Shown: piece by piece, positions 43,812 to 52,649 of the stretch
Position numbering within the stretch: position 1 is the first letter of the stretch
Layout: the number at the start of each line of letters is the position of its first letter
Assembly (NCBI GenBank): GCA_002422545.1
Contig: DIWF01000034.1
Location: 1 to 64,000, forward strand
Reading direction: 5' to 3'
Length of the DNA stretch: 64,000 nucleotides
DNA from: Firmicutes bacterium UBA6113
GTDB lineage: Bacteria > Bacillota > Clostridia > Tissierellales > Sedimentibacteraceae
Program-made: the position numbers and the translations under genes
Notes under the pieces: generated by a model
What the model was told of the DNA's origin: nothing
Seen by the model: the letters and a program-made list of their open reading frames with translations, nothing else
The model's database searches: none

Positions 43812-44750
43812 ATGACAATTATTGAAAACGGTATGATAACGGAACAATTAAATGAAAATACCTCTAACATAGATAAGATGAGCGTAAGAGAGATAATCGA
43901 TGCTATAAACAACGAAGACAAGAAAGTAGCTTTTGCAGTTGAAAAAGTTATACCAGAAATCACTAAAGCTGTAGACCTAACAGTAGCAGCTTTAAAAAAC
44001 AATGGAAGACTTATTATTGTTGGAGCAGGAACAAGCGGCAGACTAGGAGTTCTAGATGCTTCAGAATGTCCTCCTACATTTAATACAAATCCTGAAATGG
44101 TTAAAGGCCTCATTGCAGGAGGTGATATAGCGCTTAGAAATGCTGTAGAAGGAATCGAAGACGATGAAAATAGCGGTGTCAATGACTTAATTAACGAAAA
44201 GTTCAATTCAAATGATGTATTGATTGGTTTAGCTGCCAGCGGAAGAACACCATATGTTAAAGGCGCAATAAAATATGCTAAAAGCATTGGAGCTAAAGCA
44301 ATTGCAGTTTCATGTAATCCAAATTCAGAGACAGGAAAACTTGCTGACGTTGCCATAGAAGTCATAGTGGGACCGGAAGTTATTTCAGGCTCAACCAGGC
44401 TTAAATCAGGGACAGCACAAAAAATGATACTTAACATAATCAGCACAACAACCATGATTAAATTAGGAAAGACGTATAAAAATTTAATGGTTGATTTGCA
44501 GGCATCTAATTCAAAATTAAGACAAAGGGCATTAAGGATATTTAGAAGTATAACAAATATTGAAAATGAAGATAGAGCAAAATTGATTCTGGAAAAAACC
44601 AATTGGAATCTTAAGGAAGCAATTGTTATATATGAAACTGATTGTTCTTTAACTGAAGCTAAAGATTATTTGATGCAGTCAGATGGATTTGTAATTGATG
44701 CCATTCAATTAGGCAAAAAATATTTAAATGTAAAAACTATTAGAGGATAA
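43812..44750 (+). CDS. murQ: N-acetylmuramic acid 6-phosphate etherase
   Basis: A 312-residue SIS-domain enzyme that splits the lactyl ether of MurNAc-6-phosphate to GlcNAc-6-phosphate and D-lactate. Motifs: GRLIIVGAGTSGRLGVLDASECPPTF, GLAASGRTPYV, and GPEVISGSTRLKSGTAQK. MurQ is the definitive marker that this cluster degrades peptidoglycan sugars. Confidence 0.97.
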   Translation: MTIIENGMITEQLNENTSNIDKMSVREIIDAINNEDKKVAFAVEKVIPEITKAVDLTVAALKNNGRLIIVGAGTSGRLGVLDASECPPTFNTNPEMVKGLIAGGDIALRNAVEGIEDDENSGVNDLINEKFNSNDVLIGLAASGRTPYVKGAIKYAKSIGAKAIAVSCNPNSETGKLADVAIEVIVGPEVISGSTRLKSGTAQKMILNIISTTTMIKLGKTYKNLMVDLQASNSKLRQRALRIFRSITNIENEDRAKLILEKTNWNLKEAIVIYETDCSLTEAKDYLMQSDGFVIDAIQLGKKYLNVKTIRG

Positions 44751-44751
44751 A

Positions 44752-45489
44752 ATGGAAGTTATAATAAAAAACAGCTACCAGGAAATAAGCAGTCTGGCAG
44801 CTGAGTATTTTATAAATACAATTAAGAATAACGAAAATGCAGTGTTGGGATTACCTACAGGCAGCACTCCATTGGAAATGTACAAAATAGTAGTCAATGA
44901 ATACAAAAATAATAAAATATCATTTAAAAATATAAAAACTTTTAATCTGGACGAATATATAGGTCTCGATAAAAATAATAAGAACAGTTACTACTTTTTC
45001 ATGGAAAAAAATCTGTTCTCACATATTGATATTAACTGGACAAACATAAATATTCCAAATGGAATGACAAATGACATTAGACTTGAATGTATAAATTATG
45101 AAAATAAAATAAAGGAAGCAGGTTTTATAGACATTCTGTTTCTTGGAATAGGTAAAAATGGCCACATAGGATTTAATGAACCAGATGAATATTTTGAACC
45201 ATATACTCATGAAGTTAAATTGCTTCAAAACACTATAAATATGAATTCAAGGTTTTTTGACAAAATTGATGATGTGCCCGGAAAAGCTATAACTATGGGA
45301 ATAAAAACAATACTGTCAGCTAAAAAAATAGTTTTAATAGCAGCAGGTTCATCAAAATCTGATGCTATTTTAAAAACAATAAGTGGAAAAATAAATCCTA
45401 AACTGCCAGCGTCTATATTGCAGCTTCATAACAATATAACAATTTTACTAGATAAAGAAGCTGCTAAAAATATAAAAGATTTAATATAA
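44752..45489 (+). CDS. nagB: Glucosamine-6-phosphate deaminase
   Basis: A 245-residue deaminase making fructose-6-phosphate and ammonia. Motifs: GLPTGSTPLEMYK, FNLDEYIGLD and GIGKNGHIGFNEP. The gene starts 1 base after the murQ stop, so they are coupled. Confidence 0.95.
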   Translation: MEVIIKNSYQEISSLAAEYFINTIKNNENAVLGLPTGSTPLEMYKIVVNEYKNNKISFKNIKTFNLDEYIGLDKNNKNSYYFFMEKNLFSHIDINWTNINIPNGMTNDIRLECINYENKIKEAGFIDILFLGIGKNGHIGFNEPDEYFEPYTHEVKLLQNTINMNSRFFDKIDDVPGKAITMGIKTILSAKKIVLIAAGSSKSDAILKTISGKINPKLPASILQLHNNITILLDKEAAKNIKDLI

Positions 45490-45502
45490 AGGCAGGTTGT
45501 AT

Positions 45503-46660
45503 ATGAATATTTTATTTAAAAATGTTAAGATTGTTGCTCCTTCTGAAGTATTGACAGGGTATGGAATTGTGATAAGTCATGGAAAAATTGTAAATATGGA
45601 TTTAGAGCAAAATATTCAAGAAAGTAATATTGATGAAATTATAGATGGAAAAGGTCAATTTTTATCGCCTGGATTTATAGACATTCATAACCACGGTAAT
45701 TCCGGTTATGATTTTATGGATGCAACTGTAGAAGCTATAGATTCTATAGGAAAATTTCATTTACAAAACGGTGTAACTTCATATTTAGGAACTGTTTTAA
45801 CTCAATCATATGAAAATATTATTAAGGCTGTAAAAAACATTACTTATTATGAAAATAAGAAAGATTCATCACAGATACTAGGAATTCATTTGGAAGGACC
45901 ATTTTTTTCGCACAGTAAAAAAGGAGCTCAGCCGGACAAATTTATAAGAGATCCGGATATTAGTTTTATTAAAGAATTAATAAAAATATCAGACTATAAA
46001 TTAAAAATGATATCAATAGCACCAGAAAAAAATGGAGCACCTGAATTAATAAGATATTTAAAGGAAAATAATATAATTGTGTCCATGGCACACAGCGATG
46101 CTACTTATGAAGAAGCCATAAATGGCATAAATCATGGTGCAACAATTTCAACCCACTTATATAATGGCATGAGAAGTTTTAATCATAGGGAGCCTGGAAT
46201 TGTTGGAGCTTCACTTACAGATGACAGAGTTTATTGTGAATTAATATGTGACAGAATCCATTTGCATGATGCTGCAATTAAACTGGCATTAAAGGCAAAG
46301 GGAACAGATAAAGCAGTGTTAGTTTCAGATGCCATGCGGGCAGCTGGTTTAAAAGACGGCGAATTTGAATTAGGCGGACAAAAGGTAATGGTAATTAACG
46401 GCGAAGCTCGTTTGTCAGACGGCAGTCTGGCAGGCTCAACTTTAAATTTAAACAAAGCAGTATACAATATGGTGAAATTTTTACATGTTCCTATACATGA
46501 AGCAGTAAAAATGGCCAGCTTATCACCTGCAAGAGCTATTGGCGTTCATGTTAACAAAGGAAGCATTGAAGTTGGAAAGGATGCAGATATGTTATTGCTT
46601 GATGATAATGTTAATATTTCTTGTGTGATAAAAGGTGGAAATGTAATCTTTAAGAAGTAA
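45503..46660 (+). CDS. nagA: N-acetylglucosamine-6-phosphate deacetylase
   Basis: A 385-residue amidohydrolase that removes the acetyl group from GlcNAc-6-phosphate. The HxH motif is IDIHNHGNSGYDF; LGIHLEGPFFS, HSDATYEE, THLYNGM and the Asp of VLVSDAM follow. Last gene of the operon, with a terminator behind it. ATG at 45503 chosen; the upstream TTG abuts the GGCAGG ribosome site. Confidence 0.95.
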   Translation: MNILFKNVKIVAPSEVLTGYGIVISHGKIVNMDLEQNIQESNIDEIIDGKGQFLSPGFIDIHNHGNSGYDFMDATVEAIDSIGKFHLQNGVTSYLGTVLTQSYENIIKAVKNITYYENKKDSSQILGIHLEGPFFSHSKKGAQPDKFIRDPDISFIKELIKISDYKLKMISIAPEKNGAPELIRYLKENNIIVSMAHSDATYEEAINGINHGATISTHLYNGMRSFNHREPGIVGASLTDDRVYCELICDRIHLHDAAIKLALKAKGTDKAVLVSDAMRAAGLKDGEFELGGQKVMVINGEARLSDGSLAGSTLNLNKAVYNMVKFLHVPIHEAVKMASLSPARAIGVHVNKGSIEVGKDADMLLLDDNVNISCVIKGGNVIFKK

Positions 46661-46697
46661 TGAAAAGAAATTAATACTGTAGACGGCAAAACTAATT

Positions 46698-46732
46698 AAA
46701 AGGTGCTGCATATTATGCAGCAACCTTTTTTA
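46698..46732 (+). terminator. Intrinsic terminator after nagA
   Basis: GCTGCAT/ATGCAGC stem extended by AGGT/ACCT with one bulge, then TTTTTT. Confidence 0.9.
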
Positions 46733-46739
46733 ATTTAAA

Positions 46740-46763
46740 ACTGCTGCCCTAACGTGCAGCAGT
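46740..46763 (-). terminator. Minus-strand terminator of the xdh operon
   Basis: ACTGCTGC/GCAGCAGT stem; read on the minus strand it is followed by a T-rich run. Confidence 0.7.
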
Positions 46764-46766
46764 ATA

Positions 46767-49058
46767 TTAAATATTATTTCTTTCAAGCATTTTCAAGGCG
46801 ATTTTTTCAGCAGTTATAGGAAGTTCCCTGAAGTTTAATTCTGTTGCATTGTAAATGGCATTTGCAATTGCAGGTGCAGGAGTGTTGATAACCACTTCTC
46901 CTATGGATTTTGCTCCGAAAGGACCTGTGGGTTCATAGCTTGATTCAAACTCGACTCTGATATTGCCGGCATCTATTCTGGATGGAATTTTATACTGCAT
47001 GAATGAATCGTTCATCATACGGCCATTTTCATCGTAAAGGATATCTTCGAAAAGTGTCATTCCTATTCCCTGGACTATGCCGCCTTCTGTCTGAACTCTT
47101 GCTAGATTTGGATTGATAGGAGTTCCGCAGTCAACAACTGCTGCGTAATCAATTATGTCCACTTTTCCTGTAAGCTTGTCAAGTTCTACTTCTACAATTC
47201 CAGCCATGAATGGGGGAGGTGATGTAGGAGAATAATTTGATGCTGAGGCTGTCAGATAATTGTTGAATCCAACAAGGCTATTATTTCCAATGTCTTTTAA
47301 TGAAATGCTCTTGTTTTCTTTGAGGGAGAACACTTCCTTGCCGTTAAACTCAACGTCATCAGAATTAAGTCCAAGAAGTCTGGCTCCTTCATCAAGTATT
47401 TTATTTTTAAGAGTTTCGCATGCTTTAACAACAGCCATTCCTGTAATGTATGTTGTGCTTGAAGCATAGGATCCTGTGTCGTAAGGAGATGTGTCTGTGT
47501 CAACGCCGTTAACTGCAATGTTGTCCAGTTCACATTCAAGGCATTCTGCAGCTATCTGTGAAAGTATGGTGTCGCAGCCTGTTCCCATGTCAGTAGCACC
47601 TATCATCAATGTGTAGAAACCGTCATCATTAAGTCTTATTTCCACTGCTCCAACGTCAACGTTTGAAATGCCTGAACCCTGCATGCACACAGCAACGCCA
47701 ACGGACCTTACCTTATCGTTTCCCATGTCCCTGCACGGATATTTTTCATCCCAACCTATCATTTCTTTAGCCCTTAAGAGACACTTGTCCAATGTGCAGC
47801 TTTTAAGCTCTTCATTGTAGTATGTTGGCAATTTATTTCCAACCTGTGATTGGGTGAGCATGTTTTTCATTCTAAGTTCTGTAGGGTCCATGTTAAGTCG
47901 TGCGGCCAGCTCGTTTATGGCTGATTCAAGTGCAAAGAATCCCTGAGTTGCTCCATATCCTCTGTAAGCACCGCCGCCCATGGTATTTGTGTACAACACA
48001 TCGTAATTGAACTTGTACGCTGCCGCGCTGTTGTAGATAGTCATGGCCTTGTGTCCGGCAAGTCCTACAGTTGTAGGGCCGTGGTCACCATACGCTCCTG
48101 CATTCCACAATGTGTCCATGTGTATAGCTTTTATAATACCTTCATCATCTGCCCCAAGGCGTATTCTAATTTCACTTTCATGTCTTGGGCTTCCGTTTGT
48201 AAGGCTTTCTTTTCTCGAGAACACAATTTTTGCAGGTTTTCCTGTTATCCATGTTACAACTGCAGGGAACATTTCACTGACAGAAGATTGTTTAGAGCCG
48301 AAGCCTCCGCCAATTCTAGGCTTAATAACACGGAGTTTTGATTTCGGAATGTCTAGAGCATTTGCCAATATACGTCTTACATGGAAAGGCACCTGGGTGG
48401 AGCTTAATATGTTAAGCCTGCCGTAAGTGTCCATGTATGTGTATGTTCTGAATGTTTCCATTGCAGTCTGATGATTTGCCTTTGTGTGATATGTTTCATC
48501 TATGATTTGAGAACATTTTTTTAATTCTTCTTCAACATTTCCAAATTCAAAAACTTCCGAAGCACATATGTTTCTGTCTTTGTCTGTTCCAACATCAACC
48601 AGTGCCTTGAAATCTTCTTCGGGGTGCACAATTATTTTATTGTCCTTTGCTTTTCTAAAGTCAAGAATCGGCTCTAGAACATTGTATTTTACCTTTAATA
48701 ATCCAATAGCCTTGTCAACGGATTTTTCGTCCCATCCTGCAACTATTGCAACAGGATCTCCCACACATCTTATATGTTTGTCAAGAATTGCCCTGTCGTA
48801 AGGACTGAACTCAGGGTATGTCTGTCCTGCAGTTGTAAACCTTGTTTTGGGAACATCTTCATATGTGAGCACGCATTCTATGCCGGGCACTTTTTTTGCT
48901 TTGTCTGTGTTGATTTCTTCAATTATGGCATGAGCATGAGGACTTCTTAATAGCTTTACAGTCAGGCAATTTGGCGCTATATCATCTGTGTAAACGGGTT
49001 TTCCGGTAACCAGTGCTAAAGCATCTTTTTTTCTGACGCCTTTGTTAACTATTTTCAT
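46767..49058 (-). CDS. xdhA: Xanthine dehydrogenase molybdenum-binding subunit
   Basis: A 763-residue molybdopterin subunit of a xanthine dehydrogenase-like hydroxylase. Motifs: NHQTAMETFRTYTY, GGGFGSKQ, the substrate Arg in GGAYRGYGATQG, and the catalytic Glu in FGAKSIGEVV near the C-terminus. It hydroxylates xanthine (or hypoxanthine/nicotinate-like substrates). YqeB/YqeC encoded nearby suggest a selenium-dependent form. It overlaps the iron-sulfur subunit gene by 14 bases; AAGGAGGG ribosome site. Confidence 0.93.
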   Translation of the reverse strand: MKIVNKGVRKKDALALVTGKPVYTDDIAPNCLTVKLLRSPHAHAIIEEINTDKAKKVPGIECVLTYEDVPKTRFTTAGQTYPEFSPYDRAILDKHIRCVGDPVAIVAGWDEKSVDKAIGLLKVKYNVLEPILDFRKAKDNKIIVHPEEDFKALVDVGTDKDRNICASEVFEFGNVEEELKKCSQIIDETYHTKANHQTAMETFRTYTYMDTYGRLNILSSTQVPFHVRRILANALDIPKSKLRVIKPRIGGGFGSKQSSVSEMFPAVVTWITGKPAKIVFSRKESLTNGSPRHESEIRIRLGADDEGIIKAIHMDTLWNAGAYGDHGPTTVGLAGHKAMTIYNSAAAYKFNYDVLYTNTMGGGAYRGYGATQGFFALESAINELAARLNMDPTELRMKNMLTQSQVGNKLPTYYNEELKSCTLDKCLLRAKEMIGWDEKYPCRDMGNDKVRSVGVAVCMQGSGISNVDVGAVEIRLNDDGFYTLMIGATDMGTGCDTILSQIAAECLECELDNIAVNGVDTDTSPYDTGSYASSTTYITGMAVVKACETLKNKILDEGARLLGLNSDDVEFNGKEVFSLKENKSISLKDIGNNSLVGFNNYLTASASNYSPTSPPPFMAGIVEVELDKLTGKVDIIDYAAVVDCGTPINPNLARVQTEGGIVQGIGMTLFEDILYDENGRMMNDSFMQYKIPSRIDAGNIRVEFESSYEPTGPFGAKSIGEVVINTPAPAIANAIYNATELNFRELPITAEKIALKMLERNNI

Positions 49059-49521
49059 AAGAACCCTCCTTTACACGTGATAAATATTTTTTTATGGCTC
49101 TTAGCTGTCCCATGTAACCGGTACAGCGGCAAAGATTCCCTTCCAGATATTTTTTGATTTCTTCCTCTGAAGGATTTTTAAGTTCATTTTTCATGGCAAG
49201 TACATTCATTATGAATCCCGGGCTGCAGAATCCGCATTGCTCGGCTCCTTCATCGGCTAAAAAACCACCGAATTCCAAGGCTTCTTTTTCAAGACCTTCA
49301 ATTGTTGTGACATGTTTTTCGTTTGCTCGCACTGCAAGAGTAGAGCATGAAAGAACAGTCTTATTATCAAGCATAACGGTGCATAAACCGCAGTTTGATG
49401 TTTCGCACCCTCTTTTCACGCTTAAGAAACCTTTGGATCTTATTAAATCAAGGAGTAGCATGTCAGGTGCAATGTCATCATTAAATTCTTTGTTGTTAAT
49501 CCATAATTTAATCTGCATCAT
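49045..49521 (-). CDS. xdhC: Xanthine dehydrogenase 2Fe-2S subunit
   Basis: A 158-residue small subunit with a plant-type 2Fe-2S centre (CETSNCGLCTV and a later SCSTL) and an all-helical second centre (QCGFCSPG, EGNLCRCTGY). It relays electrons from molybdenum to FAD. Its start overlaps the end of the FAD subunit gene by 14 bases. Confidence 0.95.
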   Translation of the reverse strand: MMQIKLWINNKEFNDDIAPDMLLLDLIRSKGFLSVKRGCETSNCGLCTVMLDNKTVLSCSTLAVRANEKHVTTIEGLEKEALEFGGFLADEGAEQCGFCSPGFIMNVLAMKNELKNPSEEEIKKYLEGNLCRCTGYMGQLRAIKKYLSRVKEGSYENS

Positions 49522-50299
49522 TTCCTCCTATTATTTCTTCGATGTTTCTTTTGATCAGAACGTCAGCAAGAAGCCTGCGATACTTCGCATTTCCTCTCAT
49601 GTTTGTTCCGAATGTCATTGTTTGGTTTATATCTAGAACAACCTTGTCTATTTCTTCATTGCTTGGTTTTTCACTTAAGGTGAACTGTTTTATAACTGCC
49701 TTTCCAGGTCTCGCTCCCACTGAAACATACCATTCATTTCCTTTGTTTGAAACTGCACATGCAAGAACAGGAAAATCGGAAGAACTCATGCGGTGGCTTT
49801 TGTAGCACGACGATCTTCCATCTTTATTGATTATGATTCTCACCAGAATATCATTGTCGTAAGGCATGTCTATAAATTTGCATAGAGGAACAATGCCTCC
49901 TTTGTGCAGCTCAACATAGCTGTCAAGAGACAAAAGAGCAGTTAAAATATCAGAAAAGCCAAATCTGGAATAAATGCTTCCTCCTACGGTTGCAAGATTG
50001 CGCATTTGAACGCCAACAATGTGTTCGACTGATTTTGAAAGCATATTGTTGAAATAACTGTTCAATCCCAAGTGATTTTCCACATCTCTAAGTGAGCACA
50101 TTGCTCCTATTTTAAAACTGTCATCATCTTCTTCAATTTTATTAAGATTAAGATTGGAGAGGTCAATAGCTGTTCCTATTTTTTTTCTTCCCATTTTAAG
50201 CCAGAGCATTCCGCCGATTATAACATTGCGTCTGTTTTGATTAAGCTCATATGCCTGATCCAGACTTTCGGCAACAACATATTTATCTATAGTAAACAT
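49508..50299 (-). CDS. xdhB: Xanthine dehydrogenase FAD-binding subunit
   Basis: A 263-residue FAD subunit of the CO-dehydrogenase medium-chain family: RRNVIIGGMLWLKMG near the N-terminus, and MRNLATVGGSIYSRFGFSDILTALL. First gene of the xdhBCA operon; it passes electrons to NAD or another acceptor. GAAGGGAG lies before the ATG. Confidence 0.93.
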   Translation of the reverse strand: MFTIDKYVVAESLDQAYELNQNRRNVIIGGMLWLKMGRKKIGTAIDLSNLNLNKIEEDDDSFKIGAMCSLRDVENHLGLNSYFNNMLSKSVEHIVGVQMRNLATVGGSIYSRFGFSDILTALLSLDSYVELHKGGIVPLCKFIDMPYDNDILVRIIINKDGRSSCYKSHRMSSSDFPVLACAVSNKGNEWYVSVGARPGKAVIKQFTLSEKPSNEEIDKVVLDINQTMTFGTNMRGNAKYRRLLADVLIKRNIEEIIGGNDAD

Positions 50300-50423
50300 G
50301 AATACACTCCCTTCATATAAATTAATCTATCTAAATAGTCACTTAATTTTACATTAATTCGACAAAATATTCAATCAAACTTTATAAAAAGGGATAAATA
50401 TTCTAAAATATGATTTCAGACAA

Positions 50424-50455
50424 AAAAACCGCTTATTATATGAGCGGTTTTTCGA
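50424..50455. terminator. Bidirectional terminator below the rubrerythrin gene
   Basis: AAAAACCGCT/AGCGGTTTTT arms (50424-50433, 50443-50452) with poly-A/T on both sides; serves the minus-strand rbr unit. Confidence 0.88.
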
Positions 50456-50481
50456 TTTGCATATTAATTATATTGGGGAGA

Positions 50482-50976
50482 TTAATATTTTATAAATTTT
50501 GTGCCTGGAACGCCGCAGATGCTGCATTTTTCAGGAACGGATGTTTCAATGTTTCCACATACAGGACATAAGTAGTAAGTAACTTCTTCTGTATTGTCTA
50601 TATTTTCCAAAGCTTCCTTGTATAATTTCGCATGAACTTCTTCTGCTTTCATTGCAAAAGTAAATGAATTTATTGCTGCTTTGTTTCCTTCAGCTTCTGC
50701 AGCTTTAATGAATTCAGGATACATGCTTTCAAATTCAAATGTTTCTCCTGCAACTGCATCCGACAGGTTGTCAGCTGTAGTCTTGATTTTTCCTGCAACT
50801 TCAAGATGTTTTTGAGCGTGCAATGCTTCTGCATCAGATGCTGCTCTGAAAAGTTTAGCTGCGTTTGTTTTTCCTTCTGCTTCAGCTTTTTTAGCGTATG
50901 CAAGGTATTTTCTGTTTGCTTGTGATTCTCCTGCGAAACCATCCATTAAATTTTTAAGTGTCTTGTTATTTTCCAT
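50482..50976 (-). CDS. Rubrerythrin
   Basis: A 164-residue diiron peroxide scavenger. Four-helix domain with FAGESQANRKY and EALHAQKH, EEVHAKLY iron-ligand helices, and a C-terminal rubredoxin domain with CPVC and CSIC. It detoxifies hydrogen peroxide in anaerobes. It follows the Fur/PerR gene with a 47-base gap. The start at 50976 was chosen because GGAGG lies before it; the upstream ATG is part of that site. Confidence 0.96.
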   Translation of the reverse strand: MENNKTLKNLMDGFAGESQANRKYLAYAKKAEAEGKTNAAKLFRAASDAEALHAQKHLEVAGKIKTTADNLSDAVAGETFEFESMYPEFIKAAEAEGNKAAINSFTFAMKAEEVHAKLYKEALENIDNTEEVTYYLCPVCGNIETSVPEKCSICGVPGTKFIKY

Positions 50977-51023
50977 AATATCCTCCATAAATTTTATTTT
51001 TTATATTTAGTGCCTTACGGCAA

Positions 51024-51440
51024 TTAAGCGTTTGAACATTTGGGGCATACGCCTTTGAAATACACGTTTTTATCAGTTGTTTTAAAGCCGTTTAAATCAT
51101 CCGTGTAGATTGAATCTATGTCTATTCCAAAATCATAAATTTCTTTGCACTGCTGGCATTTAAAGTGGCCGTGGTTAAAGGTGTTGATGTCGTATCTCGT
51201 TTCATTGTCCTCAATGTTTATGACTCTCACTAGATTTGCTTCAGTCAATGAATTTAACGTGTTATAAACGGTTGTTTTTGACAGAGTTGGAACCTCCTTG
51301 TGAAGTCCGTTGTAAATCTGGTCAGCTGTAGGGTGACATTGATTTAAAACAAGAAATTCCAATACTTTCAATCTTTGATGTGAAAGACGTATATTATTTT
51401 TTTTAAGTTCTTCCAACAAATCTTCAAGTATTATTTTCAT
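51024..51440 (-). CDS. Fur-family regulator, PerR-like
   Basis: A 138-residue metalloregulator. N-terminal winged helix (RLSHQRLKVLEFLVLNQCHPTADQIY, TLSKTTVYNTLNSL), and a C-terminal domain with two CxxC zinc sites (FKCQQC, VCPKC) and the HGHFKC metal region. Its partner rubrerythrin gene and a PerR-box palindrome in its own promoter point to peroxide sensing; iron or zinc sensing is a less likely alternative. Confidence 0.92.
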   Translation of the reverse strand: MKIILEDLLEELKKNNIRLSHQRLKVLEFLVLNQCHPTADQIYNGLHKEVPTLSKTTVYNTLNSLTEANLVRVINIEDNETRYDINTFNHGHFKCQQCKEIYDFGIDIDSIYTDDLNGFKTTDKNVYFKGVCPKCSNA

Positions 51441-51458
51441 ATGACACCTTCTTTAAAG

Positions 51459-51490
51459 TTATAATAATTTCTAACTTGTAATGATTACAA
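51459..51490. promoter_or_regulatory. PerR-box type operators
   Basis: A perfect 7-1-7 palindrome TTGTAATGATTACAA (51476-51490) and a degenerate one, TTATAATAATTTCTA (51459-51473), lie just upstream of the regulator gene. They match the PerR consensus TTATAATNATTATAA, so the perR-rbr operon is probably autoregulated. Confidence 0.75.
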
Positions 51491-51694
51491 ACTAATAATA
51501 CTATCAATATTTTAATCTGTCAAGCACATTTTAATGAAAAATAGGTAATTTATTATGTATGATTACAATAGATAATATAATAAATTAAGAAATCAGAATA
51601 ATTAATCTGAATATTCATTTATTATTTGTTTTTGTTGATAAATTATGTTAATTGAAGTATTATATATATAACATAATTTCGGAGAGTGAATGCA

Positions 51695-52597
51695 ATGGTT
51701 GAAGAAAAACGATTTGCAGTGCTGATAGATGCGGACAATGTGTCAGCAAAATACATAAAATACATATTGGACGAAATAACAAATTACGGTGTTGCAACGT
51801 ACAAGAGAATTTATGCTGATTGGACAAAGCCCAATACTTCCTCATGGAAAGATGTCCTTCTTGAAAATTCTGTTACTCCCATACAGCAGTACGGCTACAC
51901 TGTAGGAAAGAATGCCACGGATTCAGCTATGATTATTGATGCCATGGATATTTTATATTCCGGCAATGTTGATGGATTTTGCATAGTGTCAAGCGACAGC
52001 GATTTTACAAAACTGTCCTCAAGACTCAGGGAGTCAGGTATGCTGGTGGTTGGAATGGGAGAAAAGAAGACACCAAAACCATTTATTGCTTCTTGCAACC
52101 AGTTCAAATATCTAGATGTTCTGGCAGAATCAGAAAATCAAATGGCTGCGGACAATTCCTCAAGTTCAAGAACTGATGAGTCAAAAACAGAAGGGGAGAA
52201 TCAGGCAGATAAAACCTCAAAATCATCTAAAAACAGTTCACAGGATAAAAATGACAAGACCATGACTGATATAAACACCATAAAGATGGCAATAATCAAA
52301 ATGGTAAATGAAATAGACGACGAAGATCAAAGCATGAACATCGGAGAATTAGGAAGCAGGCTGGTAAAGAGATATCCTGACTTTGATGTGAGAAATTATG
52401 GCGACACGAAGCTTTCTAAATTTTTGAAGAAATTTGACTTCCTAGACATGCATACAAAGGGAGCAGAAGGAACATCACTGTGGGTGTCATTAAAGCACAA
52501 TCCAACAGAGCAGGAATCACATGCTGAAGCTGCAAAGCCAGCCAAAACACAAAAAGTTCGAAAAAGAACCTACAACAAAAAAAAGAAGACGCAATAA
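51695..52597 (+). CDS. NYN-domain protein with LOTUS/OST-HTH C-terminus
   Basis: A 300-residue putative ribonuclease. The NYN (LabA/DUF88) domain occupies about residues 5-135; its acidic residues are in VLIDADNVSAKY, KNATDSAMIIDAMD and IVSSDSDFTKL. A Ser/Lys-rich linker (about 150-190) leads to a LOTUS/OST-HTH RNA-binding domain (about 195-270) and a basic tail. Such proteins are thought to cleave or process RNA. The ATG at 51695 is chosen; the GTG at 51686 lies one base from GGAGA. Confidence 0.88.
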   Translation: MVEEKRFAVLIDADNVSAKYIKYILDEITNYGVATYKRIYADWTKPNTSSWKDVLLENSVTPIQQYGYTVGKNATDSAMIIDAMDILYSGNVDGFCIVSSDSDFTKLSSRLRESGMLVVGMGEKKTPKPFIASCNQFKYLDVLAESENQMAADNSSSSRTDESKTEGENQADKTSKSSKNSSQDKNDKTMTDINTIKMAIIKMVNEIDDEDQSMNIGELGSRLVKRYPDFDVRNYGDTKLSKFLKKFDFLDMHTKGAEGTSLWVSLKHNPTEQESHAEAAKPAKTQKVRKRTYNKKKKTQ

Positions 52598-52602
52598 ATT
52601 CC

Positions 52603-52649
52603 GGGGACGGACCTTTTTATTCAATTACTAAATTAAAAGGTCCGTCCCC
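52603..52649. repeat. Palindromic repeat element, copy 1
   Basis: Perfect 15-bp arms GGGGACGGACCTTTT and its reverse complement (52603-52617, 52635-52649) around 17 bp. The right arm supplies the last codons and stop of the GIY-YIG gene. Second copy at 56182. Confidence 0.92.
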
